This document shows, one piece after another, positions 15,076 to 28,615 of a DNA stretch of 64,000 nt. Source of the DNA: Malurus cyaneus samueli (lineage: Eukaryota; Chordata; Aves; Passeriformes; Maluridae). The notes under the pieces were generated by a model. The model saw only the letters and a list, made by a program, of their open reading frames with translations. It was not told the origin of the DNA and made no database searches. Every line of letters begins with the position of its first letter. Within the stretch, counting starts at the first letter, position 1. The stretch is taken from contig CM019237.1 in the NCBI GenBank assembly GCA_009741485.1, positions 51,274,050-51,338,049 on the forward strand, read 5' to 3'. Made by a program: the position numbers and the translations under genes.

Positions 15076-17429
15076 TATTTTTAGGTTTTTTCACATGTCA
15101 GGATAAGGGCAGTCCCTTGCTTTCTGCCTTCTTTCCATTTCTCCACTGCTTTAGCTTGAACTTCTTAATAACATTACCCCCCAGTCAACCTTGCAGACAA
15201 ATGGTGCAAATTATCCTGTGAAGTGGGACCAGAAAGGCTTTGGCAAACACTGATTTTAACTGTTCTTTCTAAAAGCTGCAGAGAACACAGGTTGTTGAAG
15301 AAACAAAACTTTTTCCTTCAGTGACTGGTACTGAAGCAATGCCACATGTGCCAATTCCCTTGATTCAGCCACATAACACAATGGAAAGCAAGTACTAGAG
15401 TTGCCTGGCATAGTCCCAAAAAAAACAAGACAACAGCTTGTGGAAAATGATGAAAACAAGTGCATTTTTATACAGCTGGAGACTAATGAACAGAGTTTTA
15501 AGCCCACCAACCAATTTTTAATGACTGCATATGCCAATGTCCAAGAATCCTGAAAAGTCAGAGGGCAGGATTGTACAAATTCACTGCTAGCTTATCCATC
15601 ATAAGCGGGAAAATATACTATACATGTCCAATTTCATGTGACAGTGGTGGCACTTGTGTGCTTTCTATTGCAATTCAGATTTATTTACACTTGAAAGAGG
15701 CTCACACACCAAAGTGAAGTGAGGAAATAAAGATACAGAGAAACAACTGAAGGGCCAATCGATTAACTTTTCCCATGAATCTGGGAAATGATGCTGATGT
15801 TGCTTTTCTTGGGAACACAGAAAGAAACTCCGACCTGGAAATAGCAGTTCAATGGGTGCATCAGCTAGTTATTTATGATTGATCTGTATGTGTCAGACGG
15901 CAACAGGTAAAAGCACAGTTTATTTCTGTTGATGCAAGGACAATGCTTTCGTAACTACAGAGCACCCAGAGGTCAGCATGGGCCCCCTTGATTTGTGCTC
16001 ACTTGTTCTCTCTCTCAGTAAACTTGATGCCTCTGCAGTCCACCCCTATTTAGGACACAGGGTTTTACTTCATTCTGTTTGTACAAGGTGTGCAACACAA
16101 AAAGCAAGGGGCCTCCTGGAGGAAAGGAATTGACTGAAAATGCACTATCTTTCCTATCTGGGTTGTGATGTGGTTGTTTCAGACAGAGTGGCCAAGGTCC
16201 CTTTGCTGATAGCAGGAAGCTGACCTTGCTTCTTCAGGGAAACTGCTGCTATTTCTCAGCACAGAGCAAAATTAGCAACTTTCTAGTCTGAGGTGACTAC
16301 CCTGCCTGGAACTTCCATAAATCTAAAACCAGACTCCAGAGTTTCCCATTATTTCATATGGATGCAGGTTTGAACTTACCCCTCCCATCTCTGCAGGAGA
16401 TGAGCAAGTGGTGGAGAGCTGGCATCCTATGTGACTTGAAGGGAAGGGCTTGGAGTTTTTATGCAAATAATAGCTGAGAGTCTTGGACAGCACAATCTGC
16501 AGACTTTCCCTCTCTATTTCCACCTACAGATTAAAATAATCTCTCTCTTAGGCTACACAGGTAGTCCCATCCCTTCTGGGAGGTAGGATGTGCAACAAGT
16601 CCCAAAAATCTGTGTCTACAAATACATTGCCAGATTGGAACTATGGAGTACACGACTCACCTGTCTTTAGGATGAGAGGTATGCCCTATTATACTAGACA
16701 TGTGGAGCAGATGGAGTGGGGAATGCAAAAACCCACAGAGGAGATGGTCAGGCTCGTCCTGAGGCAGACATTTACATGCTTGGAAAACACCAATGACAGA
16801 AGCTTCTGTGCCGAAAATTGGACCCTTCCACCTAAACCTAGAATCTCACCTCTCTAGACATCCCATTCCAGAGTCTTACCCCAAATCCACTAAAAATGCC
16901 ATGGTAAATAGTACAACAGAACCCAGGTTTTCTAGGGTCCAGGCCAGGTAATTTGCTGGTATTGTTTACTTACATCACTTTCTATCAGTCCATTTTAAGC
17001 TTAGTTTTGTTCATACAAATGACAGAGATTCTTTGTTTCATGCTTCCATTTTAAGATTAAAATCATTCATTTATGACCATAAATTAATGTAATGAAGAAC
17101 TGATGCCCACTCTGCAGATTTAATGCAGGATTTCCTCATATCCAAATATCTTCATTTTCAGAAAGGAATGTAATTTATTTCAAGAATCTTTAATAATGAA
17201 TGCAAGTAGATAGGGTTCCTAATTGCTTCAACATGTGGCAAGACCTTGGTGCTATCATGTGTCAGGAAGCAGTAGTGCAATTCCTGAGAAAACAGTTTTT
17301 TTTCCTTTTCATTTAGGTGCTTCGTTTTTTTTTTTTTTTTTTTTTTCTCCTATGTCTCCTCTATTTCCTTTAGCAAAAGAGCTAATAGCAAGCATATTAC
17401 AAGACTCATTCTCAGGAGAAATTATAAGA

Positions 17430-17590
17430 ATGGTTGGTGAAACACTGGCACAGGTTGCCCAGAGTACTTGTGGATGTCCCATCCCTGGAAGTGTCCAAGG
17501 CCAGATTGGATGGGGCTTGGAGCAACCTGGGATAGTGGAAGGGATCTTTAAGGTGCCTTCCAACCAAAATCATTCTGTGATACTATGATA
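17430..17590 (+). mobile_element. CR1 LINE 3' end
   Basis: It contains 'ggcacaggttgcccagag', 'catccctggaagtgtccaag' and 'ggatggggcttggagcaac', ending in 'tctgtgatactatgat'. Sense orientation, truncated. Confidence 0.9.
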
Positions 17591-18662
17591 TGGATACAGC
17601 AGTATTTGTCTTCACCTAGAAAAACAGATATTTTCAAGCATCTTTTCCCACAAAAAACCCTTTTTTCCTAGCTGGGATCTTTCACACTCCACTCAGTTAT
17701 AAATGTATCACCTTTCATCAGATTACCCTAGCTAGCTAAACACTGCCGAATGTCAAGACTAAGATGCAACCAAGGCTAGCAAGTTTTCCCCAGAATTTTC
17801 AAGCTGATTTATTTGCAGGAAGCTAATTAAAAGTTTCTGGGAACCATTGTGGAAGATGTCTCTAAAGCTTATGCTCCTTTAGCCCTGGAGCACAAATAAT
17901 ATAATGTAACTGTGTGAATGATCAAAACCGTCTTGTCTTTAAATGAATTCACAATAGAAACAAAATTTAATTTCATAAACCTCCAGATATATAATTCCTG
18001 TATAAAATTGAATATGGAGATATTGCTAGAAAAGAAGAACACAAAATTACCTGGTGTAAGTATCCTTTACTGTTCACTTTTTTCTCACATATTGCAAACT
18101 CTGAATCAAATTAGGATCTGAAACACCAGCTTGTCTTATCATGCCTTAAGCACAAGGCTATCCTTTTTCTTGTGCATAGTAAAAATCATGTCTAATTATT
18201 TATTCTCACCCACGGAAGAGTAAGGAAAATCCTTCAGAGATTTCAGGCTAGTCAGGAAGAATATTTAGGAAACCTTTCTTGAGCTAAAGGATTATTTTAT
18301 ATTAACATGGCTAAGACCAAGTCTCTTCTAGGAAGTGAATTTATTTTCAGCAAAATGAAGTGAGAAATGCAGCAATGCCATGGCTACTACTGAATCAGTT
18401 TCTCTTTGACACTAGAGATAGCACTTCTTTCCTTGACAGCCTGCAGATTAAAACAAGTGTGCAAAAGAGCAACAGAGTCAATCAAGTCAGCCAATACCAT
18501 CTCAGCTACCCCTGGTTCCTCTGAGTCCTCACTGTGTCGTCTGCAGAAATTGTTCAGCAATAACTAAGGGCAGCAACTACTGCAGACAAAGTCAAACTCT
18601 TTTCAACAACTGCACAGGCAGGAGGAGGTAGATTGTATTGATCAAATAGCTCTGTCAAAGGT

Positions 18663-18706
18663 CAAAGAATCACAGGATGGAAGGGACCCTAAAGATCATC
18701 TAAGGC
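18663..18706 (-). mobile_element. Short CR1 3' terminal fragment
   Basis: 'aagaatcacaggatgg' followed by 'aagggaccctaaagatcatc' is the reverse complement of the CR1 terminus. Confidence 0.65.
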
Positions 18707-19224
18707 AAGGATGACAGGGTGAAAATTGTTTGTGCACTTTCTCTGTTAAACAGGCCACCTCAAAGAAACTAGACAGGATTTGTAAGCTGTAACTGTTCAT
18801 TAGCAGTCAGCTGGAACACATGTGGTTAGTGAGTTAGTGACCTGCTGTGGTGAGATACCTGTCTGAGCCAGGACCTTACACCAGTTTCTGTTTGTGGAGC
18901 AGGCTATTTGCAGCGTTTTAAACCAGGAGCACCTTGTGACATGAGGCATTATTCAGACTGCCTGACACAAGAGTTTCTAGCACAATATTTGTCAAACACG
19001 TGGCTGAGGACTTCTTTTTGCCCTTAGTGAGTGGTCACTTCTCTGCCATCCTACAGTACTCATTTATAAGTAACTGCCTATATGAAGGATGTTCTTCTTG
19101 GGAGTTGAGTACAAATTGTAAAATATAAAGAGACTTCACGGTGTTGTCCAAATTTGGCAAGTTTCCTTGCCTACTGGGAAGGCCTCACTGCAATTATCTG
19201 ACAATATATTTTATTCTGGCAGAG

Positions 19225-19475
19225 ATCACAGAGTCATAGAATGACTTGAGTTAGAGGGGACTTTAAAGATCACCCTGTTTCAATCCCCCCTTGCATGGTC
19301 AGGGACACCTTCCACTATCCCAGGTTGCTCCATGCCCAGTCCAACCTGGCCTTGGACACTGCCAGGGATGGGGCAGCCACAGCTTCTCTGGGCAACCTCT
19401 GCCAGGGCCTCACCACTCTTTAAATTGAATAATTTCTTCCCAGTATCTAATCTAAACCTAGTCCCTATCTGCACT
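19225..19475 (-). mobile_element. CR1 LINE 3' end
   Basis: The sequence starts with the terminal 'cagagtcatagaatgac' and continues through 'tccaacctggccttgg' and 'ctctgggcaacctctgcc' to a region equivalent to 'agattagatac'. Antisense, about 250 bp. Confidence 0.9.
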
Positions 19476-22400
19476 GTTTCCCAAGTTTCCATTCTGGTCA
19501 GCAAAGAGAAATCAGCATTTCTAGGGCGCAATATATCTCTGTCTGTTAATTTCTAAATTAAGTTATCTGCGTCCATAAATGCCTTTGTTTTTCCGTGGGC
19601 AAAGTCAGCTGAGAGTGACCACGCTGAATCTCTGTACTCACCTTGTAGGCTGCTCCCAGTTATCACAGAGAAAGCTTTAGTGTTCCTTTGGTGAGCATTA
19701 AAGTTGGGCAAGATGAACCTCGGTGTGTCTGACTGTTCCTTTTCAGAAGTGTTTGCAAACTGTGTTGTTTGTTTCCATAAATGATTTGACTTCTTCTCAC
19801 CTTGGCCTGGCTTTAGCTAAAAATGGTATTTAGGTAGCTGATTTATGTCAAATACATACATTCTTTCCTGGACATTAAAAAAAAAAAAGCCAGAGAACAA
19901 AGGAAAAAAATGTCCTTTGGGTTACTGAAGACTGATCTCTGTAAAGCATTAGAAATATGACAAGCACTTATAATCAATTTCAGGCCACTTCTTTTTTCCT
20001 TTCTATTCTCCCCACTTGATTATTTTGTTAGGGTTTTATTCTGTGTCTTACCAGATCAGTACACCTATTTAAAATACATGCAGCCTTCTAAAATAGGAGT
20101 GGGGAAAAGGGAAGTGAGCTAGGACTGCAAAGCCCTCAACTTGGTATTATGGAAATAAATTTCCGCCTCCCAAATTCACTCCCCAAATTCACCTTTGTCT
20201 GTGAAAACACAAAACAAGTTGTTACAAACCACTGCTTTTGAAGTGAATAACACCTGATCCTTCTGATTTTAGATTTTCTGACAGAGACGTTCTGTGCCTA
20301 CATCCCCATGTCACCTCTGCTGTGCAAATGGGGGAGGCCATGGTCACCCAACTTCTGTGGAGTCAAGGACTGAACCTGAGCCCTGAACGATAGTCCAGTA
20401 TAAAATCCACAGCCTGCAAAATGCTTCAGACTCACACAGGGGAGAATCTGAATTAATTCTTTAAATGCTGAGTGGTTTTCCTGCTAAAACCTGCAGGAGA
20501 CAATATTTCTAGGAGGTAAAGCAGATCTCTCAGAAAATCAGTGAGCTTTAGTGTAGGGAATAACTGTGGCAAAGTGTTTGCAAAGGCCCAGCCTCCACCA
20601 TTTCTCCTTCTGGGCTCCAGTGGGAGAAAACCGATTGTCATTCACACCTAATCCCCTTAGCTGAGCTCCTGCTTTCTGAGAAACATTTCTCAGAGACAGG
20701 TACCTCTGGAAACAATGATGTCATAGAGAGTGTTGGGCAATCAGCATGTTTTATGTCTGTTTATGTGTTTGGATGCCAGAATAATTCAACTGGCCTGATG
20801 CTCATTTGGCTCATTTGCTAATGACATCAATCAATGGCATCAGCCCAGTGTAAGTTCAGAAGGAAGATTTGCACAAGACAGGCATGAAATCAGATATCCA
20901 AGTAGAAATAATTCAAGGTAATTGATGATTAAAATGTGTGTTATGTCAATAATCTATCAGACAGCTGCCTGTCACAGTTACTCTGGTGGCTGGCTGGTCA
21001 TCTCTTGGTGCCAGAACTGATGTCAATGAAAAGGAGATTTGTCCTCTTTCTGGAGGGGCAGACAGGCCTCCCCTGGATGGATGAAGGGAGACCACTATTC
21101 AGATTATGTGAGAAGAGAATTAAGCTCATTTGGTCAGCCAAAGTCAAAGGACTGGTCAGCCTGAGTCTGTGAATCATAGGGGATGGTCTCCAAATAAAGG
21201 AGGAACACATCTATATTTCTGTTGAACTTAATGAACATGTTGAGGGCCTTTTTTTCCTTTCAATAGGCTTTGGAAGATGCCTCTGCTTTGGAAATCTGCC
21301 TAGTACAGTTAATCGGTCAGCTTTTCAAAAAGCTTTTATTGCATTTCAGAGAAGCAAGAAAATAAATAGAAATCCCTAAAAGCAAACAAAGAAAAACTAA
21401 TAGCAAAACAACCCTCCAGAGCAAGGAATCTGGATTGCTGAGTCTGATCTCACTTCGGTACCTTTGCTCTACTATGGGAGAAGTAGCAACTCAGATATTT
21501 TTATTTTAACTATTCAGTATCTAACTTTGTTTTTTTCTTAATTTTCAAATAATAGTCCAAAGGGCTACGTTGTGTTATCAAATCTAAATTGCACTTCGAT
21601 AACGCTAAAGTGATAAGTAGAAACCAGATAAGGAAGCCAGAAGCTGCCTCTGTCAGTATTGTTTGAGACAATCATAAATGCTGTCGGGTCCAGATGCCTT
21701 CAATTATGCAAATCTTGAAGTATGTTTTAAATAATTATATTGGTACCAGTGTACGTTTACTGGGAAAGGGTTCGGGAAAAGAAGAGCTGGGGATTACCAG
21801 GACTTCAATTACCAGGAAGGGAGGGGAGAAGAGCAGAGGTGTGGCTGAGGTTGGTGTGGTCAGGACAGTGACAGGGGAAAGCTGCTGGTGCTTTCGAAAG
21901 CATCCTGTGTGTGCTGTTGGGGAGGGTCTCAGGTGTAAGAAAGGGAATGGAAGCATCTCTCCCAGGTAGTGGCATGGAAAAAACCATTATTTTCTCTTTC
22001 TCTGCTAATCAGAAATCTGGAGGTCTCCTGGCTAGAAAGAGCATGATCCACAATCACTGCCCACAGCACATGAGCCATGTTCCGGAGAAACCCACAGCCT
22101 GCATGTGCTGTGGTCTGATGTCTGTGGACACCTCACTGACTGGACCTGCTCATGTGCAAATAGACAAAGGGACTTAGCCTTGGAGTCTTGGACACCAGGA
22201 GCTCCAGGCAAGTTATCATTGTCTTGTACATCTCTGGTCTTGCACCCCTCCTTCCCTCCCTCACTTGAGAAAGAAGACTTTAGAGGTCTTGAGTGAAGGT
22301 AATAGAGATGAAACAGTTCTAAAGTGCCTGATTTTACATCCTCTAACAACCCTCTGGCTCTAATCTGCCTCTACAGCAGCAAGAAGTGTCAGTCAGAGGG

Positions 22401-24206
22401 AGAACTTCACCTACACAACTTCAGAAGACAAACACAAGTTTATGAATTTTAAACTAACTTTATTATTCATACTATTTGGTACTTATATTATTATCTGAAA
22501 CCAGGATAATCACATTCCAGAGCTTGAAACAGAGAGATTAGGATCTGCATTCAAGCCCATAATGTTTGCCATGCCTTATTTTATACATTTATTAATGGAA
22601 TGTCTATTACACTCTTTGTTGCTGGTCAGCAGAAATGTGCCTTAATGATAGAACTGGCTTCTGTTCACTAAGCAAATAAATACAATAAATATTATTTAGG
22701 GGCTATTCAGAAATTAATTCAAAGCAATCAAAATGTTATCTACTCACTTAAAGCCAAACAGTGGCAAAATGCCCAGCACAAAACGTGGACATCTGAACTT
22801 ACGTCTCAAAAATTAGAAAGCATTAATTTTGCATTAAGGGAGTCATGCTGGTTGGCTGCACCATTTTCCTCCTGCACTTCTCTCTCACATTCCATAAAAA
22901 AGCAACCAAAGGAATTGAAAAATTGCTTGGAGATTTGAATCCATCTTCCTCAGATGAGAGAGATGTAGCCACTGCTTGTTGTGCTGCCTGATAATGAGGG
23001 CAGACCTGTGATGCCTAATCTTTCACTGTGGTCAGAATAAATCACTTTCCAAGTTTAAATAAAAGAAATAGACCTAATAACTCTGTAAGATTTTTGCACA
23101 AATAATAAATATTTATTTGACCATCTCTCTGATTTTAACAATAAAAGAAAATACTGTTTACATATATTAATTTAATACATTCATATATTCATTTCCACAT
23201 TCTAAAGTCATGTCTTGCATATCTGTATTTGACTTCTGCATACACATTTAAAGACATCTTGCACATAATTATTTCTTTTTATATTAAGCCATCAACAATT
23301 GTTGCAAATGTACATTATTGCAGCTGGTAACATTTAATATTCCTATTTCTAGCCCAAAACTGATCTATTTTTCCATCAGTCAGACCAAGTAATGAAAAAT
23401 CCAGGTTCTGCCATTTATGCATAAACATGTTGCTCCCAACAAAATCAAAATTATTTCCTATTTTCTAAGGACAAAACACAAGACTGAGCTTAGAGTTACA
23501 TTCATGCAAGAAAGGAAGATATATTTTTTAATTAAGTGTAAGAATTTGAGGAAAAATGCTGGATACACTTGAAACCATGAAAAAATGAGTCTGTATTTTG
23601 ATATTTATACTTGGTGTCTGTATTTTATTTTATTTTATTTTATTGATAATTTTAGGAATTTGACTGCAACTCAATATGCAGAAATAAACTGCATGTCCTT
23701 TCTCTTCCAATAGCTTTTCTTTTTAGTCCTCAGCCATCTCCATTTTCCTCTCTTTGTATAATAATAGTAATAACAGAATGGTACAAGAAATAATGATCTG
23801 AAAATGCAGGAAACTGAGGGCAATTTTGTGAAAAAACTGCTGGAATTCCAGATCTGTAATTCTGGCACTATTTTGCTCAAATCTGCATTCAACCTGTTGG
23901 TCTTCAGAATAATTTTCTTTTCTTCAGACAAAAATGAAATAGCTCATGAAGTTGTTACTAATCTGATAGGAGGAGAGGATTTCGAAAAATTCTCCTGGTT
24001 AAAGTGCATCTGAAGATATTATGCATTCAGGCAGGTAATTGAGGTGTTTCTGTTGTGAATGGAAGTTTCTGGAGCTGGCAGCTCTGTGGAAGCCAGTGAG
24101 TCAACAAGTAGAATAATTGAAAAAAAACTCACTGATAACCCCGTATTACACCCTAATCACACAATTTATTATGGCAAGATAACTCTGGAAAAAGAGAGAC
24201 AGCCAA

Positions 24207-24838
24207 TGTGAAATATTAATCCTGAGAACCCGGATGGCATCTAGGAGGTCTTAATGTGGACCCATGACTTTAAAGATTGATGTGGATGTTGGCCCAGTAG
24301 TCTTTTAAGGTTTTTGGCCTTGTTAATCTGGATTGAATCCTGATTTCTTAATTATGTAAAACAAGGATAATTATTTCAGCTAAGTCACATAATGATTTTT
24401 GTGATGTGGTTATAATGCCTTAGGATTTTTAGTTTCTGTATTTTCATGTGTCTGTATTCTTGTATTTCTCTAGTACAGCACTGAAACTACTGCTCTCCCA
24501 TCTTTAGACAAAACAATCCCTCTCTGAGCCTGAATCCAAGGACACCTCATTGCCTCAGAGCCCCAGAATATGTAAACAACAGCGAGTTGGTGGGGAGGGA
24601 GCAAGTTTGGGGTGGTTGACATCATGACCTGAAGATCATTGGAGAATTAAGACCCAATATGTTAATAAGGCAGAACTTATAAAAGGTGAAGGTCTCATGA
24701 CTCGGGGTCCATTTTGGGTCTAGCCTCAGGAGGAGGCTTTTGTCCATTAGGCCTGTTAGGCCTGTATTAAAGTTGTTTATTCTCATTCTCTTAAGTTTGT
24801 CTGGTCTCTGTTTCAGATTAGCCTGATTGATAAGGCAT
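24207..24838 (+). mobile_element. Probable solo LTR of an endogenous retrovirus
   Basis: The segment begins TGTGAAATATTAATCC and contains a TATA-like 'tataaaagg' (about 24679) and a polyadenylation-type 'attaaa' (about 24766) followed by a T-rich U5-like tail ending near 'aaggcatca'. This U3-R-U5 arrangement fits an avian LTR. I could not confirm a target-site duplication and no internal retroviral sequence adjoins it, so borders and family are uncertain. Confidence 0.5.
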
Positions 24839-25224
24839 CAGTTGAATATAAGGTATTATTCTTTAATTATATTCTAAAAGTTACAAAAATGTTGGGGGAC
24901 TTACTCAAGAATTTTAGGGCTGATCATTCATGAGTGGTGAAAATGATCATTCATGAGTGATGATGGGGAAGACTGTCCACTTTGCATCATTTAACATTTG
25001 GGATTTTCTGGTATACTCTCCAGAAAAAAAAGAAGTAGTTGCTAATTAAAATAAAAACTAGCTAGAACAGTAGTTGGATTTGGGCTGACTGTTCTTTTAC
25101 TGCATATTTAGGTGGAAATCCTGCACTGGACACCCTCTCAGAAAGCTATGATCTTGCAGTGGCTGTTACCCCATCAATATTTTACCTCCATTTATTTACT
25201 GAAATTGTCATTTATCTCTTCTCT

Positions 25225-25440
25225 CTGGTGACCAGTGACAGGACCTGAGGAGTGGCTGGAGCTGTATTAGGGGAGGGTTAGGGTGGATGTCAGGAAAAGA
25301 TTCTTCCTCCAGAGGGTGGCGGGGCGCTAAACAAGCTTCCCAGGGAATGGGCACAGCCCCAAGGCTGGCAGAGCTCCAGGAGGGTTTGGACAATGCTCTC
25401 AGTGGGATTGTGGGGTGTCTCTTTGGAGGGAAAAAGTTGC
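25225..25440 (+). mobile_element. CR1 LINE fragment
   Basis: 'tggtgaccagtgacagg', 'gtcaggaaaagattcttcc' and 'tcccagggaatgggcac' are typical of the CR1 3' region in sense orientation. It is the same subtype as the copy at 40370. Confidence 0.85.
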
Positions 25441-25689
25441 AGTAACTTGAATGCACAAAATAGCTACTGGAATTGGTGTTTACATGAATGCACATGTTCT
25501 ATAAGTACAGATGAATAAATGGAAGCAGTATCTAGTAACTGGACAAAAGGGGTTAATTGGTTTGATTCAACTTACGTTCCTTCCCAATTTCAAACATCTG
25601 TTAGAGAAACAGAGCTGCTAAACCTGCAGATTGCAACCATGATCATATCAATTCAGAGAGGAGCTGAGCTGGCCTAAAATCAGCTTGGT

Positions 25690-25860
25690 TTCCAGATTCA
25701 TGGAAGGACCTCCAGCATCACCAAGTCCAACCATTAACTCAGCACTGCCATCATTATTGTCACTAAACCATGTCCTCAAGTGCCACATCCATGTGTTTTT
25801 TGAGCATTCCAGGGATGCTCCTCCCGACTCTGCCAGGGAGGACAAGTGTGCAGTAGGAAT
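25690..25860 (-). mobile_element. CR1 LINE fragment
   Basis: 'aagtccaaccattaac', 'aaaccatgtcctcaagtgcc' and 'gactctgccagggagg' form the reverse complement of the CR1 3' region. Confidence 0.8.
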
Positions 25861-28576
25861 TCTCTTTCCTGTTTAACACATCATCTATGCTGAAAGAGTT
25901 CGTAACACAGAACATATTAAAAAAAAAAAAACAAACCAAAAAAAATAACTCATAAGAACAAAGAAGAAATATAAACTCTGCAGAATATTATCCAGCCACT
26001 AAATGACACAAAGGCAGAGAACTGGCACAAAACTTGTGTTTCACTTGTCCAGACTGGATCTGATCCATGTTTTGATTGCTGTTCCTATCACAAATTATAG
26101 GAAACTGCTATAAATAGCAGCTAAATAATTTCCCTTTGGACTTTGGAATTAATTGCCTCTCCAAGAGTGACTTCCTTTTGGGGAATGAGTCAACTTTCTT
26201 TCTGGTGCTTCCCAGCTCCTATCATCTCCTGATTTTCCTGGAGCATTTTACAGCTCATGTCTAATAAGTTGGGACTGAGAGACCTTAAAGAACCTTGAAA
26301 TCAGGCATAATCTTAAGATGTAGTTGTTTTCAGCTAGATGTTGGATTTCAAGCAGTTTGTGGAACAACAGGATAGCACTGGCTATCAGACCTTCTTGATG
26401 TGTGCAGTGATACTCCACCTGGTGCAGATCTCTGAAAAACACAGACATCAAAAGGCTTTTATTATTGGAATTTTTCTGGCTCCCCGTGGAATACTTTAGC
26501 CTGTTATTGTATGTGTGCATCAAAAAATTTCTGTCCAGTTATGCTGACAAATCAAAACAAGTTGAAACCGTTTCAAGACACCAATGAAATTCCCAGCAGC
26601 GCTTGAAGTGCTTGTGCAGCAGCAGGAACAGAGTGACTCATTAGTTTTTGCAATTTATTCCTATGCCAATAAGCTTCCATGTCAGATATGCCAATAAAGA
26701 TAAGCAGAAAAGAAATCAGGCCTCCGTGGCCTGTCCTCTCTCCCTGGATTTCCAGGAACGCCCTCAGGAACCCCCAGGCAGAGAAGGGAGAGGGTTTACC
26801 TGGCTGAGCCCTCCTGCATGCACACAGCATCTTATTTTTTGGACCAGTGTAGGTTAAAATCTTTATTTGATTTTTGTTTTTGCCTCTATGTCCTCCTGCC
26901 ACCCCTTCATGTCCTCAATCTGTGTGTGTTCACGCCCCAGAGGTGTGCAGCTGCAGGGCAGGAGCTGGAGAGATAGGGGTGACCTGAGTGCTGGCACTGG
27001 CCTGCCACATGTGCCAGGGCAGTGCCCTGCTGGCAGCAGTGGCACTGTCCTGATTAGCTCTATCAGCTGTGGATGTGGCACAAAACATCCTCAGGCAATG
27101 GCTTGTGCTAGAGGGATGGAGGAAGGTCAGGGAGCTTTATGATCTGCCGTGCCATAAACACACCATGACTCTGCAAATACGGCCGACTTCCTTCAGAGCA
27201 TCTCAGCACAGACCGAGCTGCCTCAGAGAGCAGCGCCTGTGCAGTCACAGACTTCTGAAATCAGAGCTGTCAACTCATAGCTCTGATTAGTGTTGAATCA
27301 AAGGTCAATGAAGTGACGCTTCTCTGAAAGCAATTCCACACTGCAAGGCGGCCCTGCTGGGAAGAGAAGTGCTGTTGGGAATGTTCAAGGATCCAGTACA
27401 GCCCGTTCCAGTAGAGCACCCTTGGCTAAGTCACACTCCCTGGTAGCTGGGACCAGCTCAGAGTACACTGTGGGAGACCTACAGGAAAGTTGATGGGTTG
27501 TGGGCAGCCCTACACCCATCCTGCAACTGAGTTATTTTAGAACTACACAAAGGCCCAGGGTTAGATTCCTAAATTCTCAGCATTTGAATACTGAGGCCCC
27601 AGCCTCCCAAACAGTCTGAACACATTTACTGCATCCAATATTGTGCAGGCTGGCTCCATTAAATAGCCATTGACCATAAACTTTGACAAGACACTTCATT
27701 TGTAACATTAAAATAAATTTGGATTTCACTGAAACCCTTGAAGTGAAATTCTTCTCTCAGGTGCATCAGGTAAAGCTAAATCCTCTCTCTACCATTTAAG
27801 GACATGTGGGTTAATTAGACCTGGAACAATGATGAACTGGAGCCATTTCAGTTATTGGCCACGTCAGTTTTACCACTCCATCCATTATGACAACACTGAA
27901 ATATTTCTCAGCTTTAGGACATTTCAAAAAATGAGGAACCTGACGCTTGACAGTGCTAGCTAAAACCCCTGAGAACCCTGTGGATGTACACTCAAATTTT
28001 GACTTGTGCAACCAAAACATATTGTTTTGTTTGTGTCTTTCCATAATATCACACATCTTTTTAGTACTTGCTGCCTGAGAGGGGTTTTGGAGGGGAACAG
28101 ACTGGCCTCAGCTGAGAAATCTTCAGCTGAAGAGGATGTACATGGTACTGCCTTTTATCAAGCGGAGAAGAGGATGGTGAGTCTGAATTGGAGCTTGAAG
28201 AGCAGAGGCAGGAACAGAACAGTCACATTTTAAAGTAAAAAAGAAAGAAAAGACTCACCCAACAAGGATATAGATGGGACAAGGTAAGTCAGACATGGAG
28301 ACAGGAGGAGCTGGACTGAGGCAGTGCCCAACTGTTGAGCTGCATTTGGCTGAAATCATGGAAAAACCCCCAAATGCAAGTTTGGCACTGCTCCCTTGCT
28401 AGCAAATACCTGTGAAAATCTGCTGGCAACATGTGCACTCCATCAGTATGGATGTGGAGACGAGGAGACAGGATGTGGAGACAATCTCTCAGGACAAGGA
28501 GAACTTGATGCTTGGAAAAGCTCCTCGGAGCCTGATGTGGAGATCAGGCAATAGGCACTGGAATCCTGGCGTGTCT

Positions 28577-28615
28577 ATATACACATATATACATACATAT
28601 ATACATGTATACACT
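28577..28615. repeat. AC/AT-type microsatellite
   Basis: Alternating 'tatatacaca' and 'tatacatac' units over about 40 bp. Confidence 0.8.

Noticed and set aside
16588..16857. 89-codon plus-strand open frame
   Set aside because: No recognisable domain, signal peptide or splice context. The length is within chance expectation for this region.
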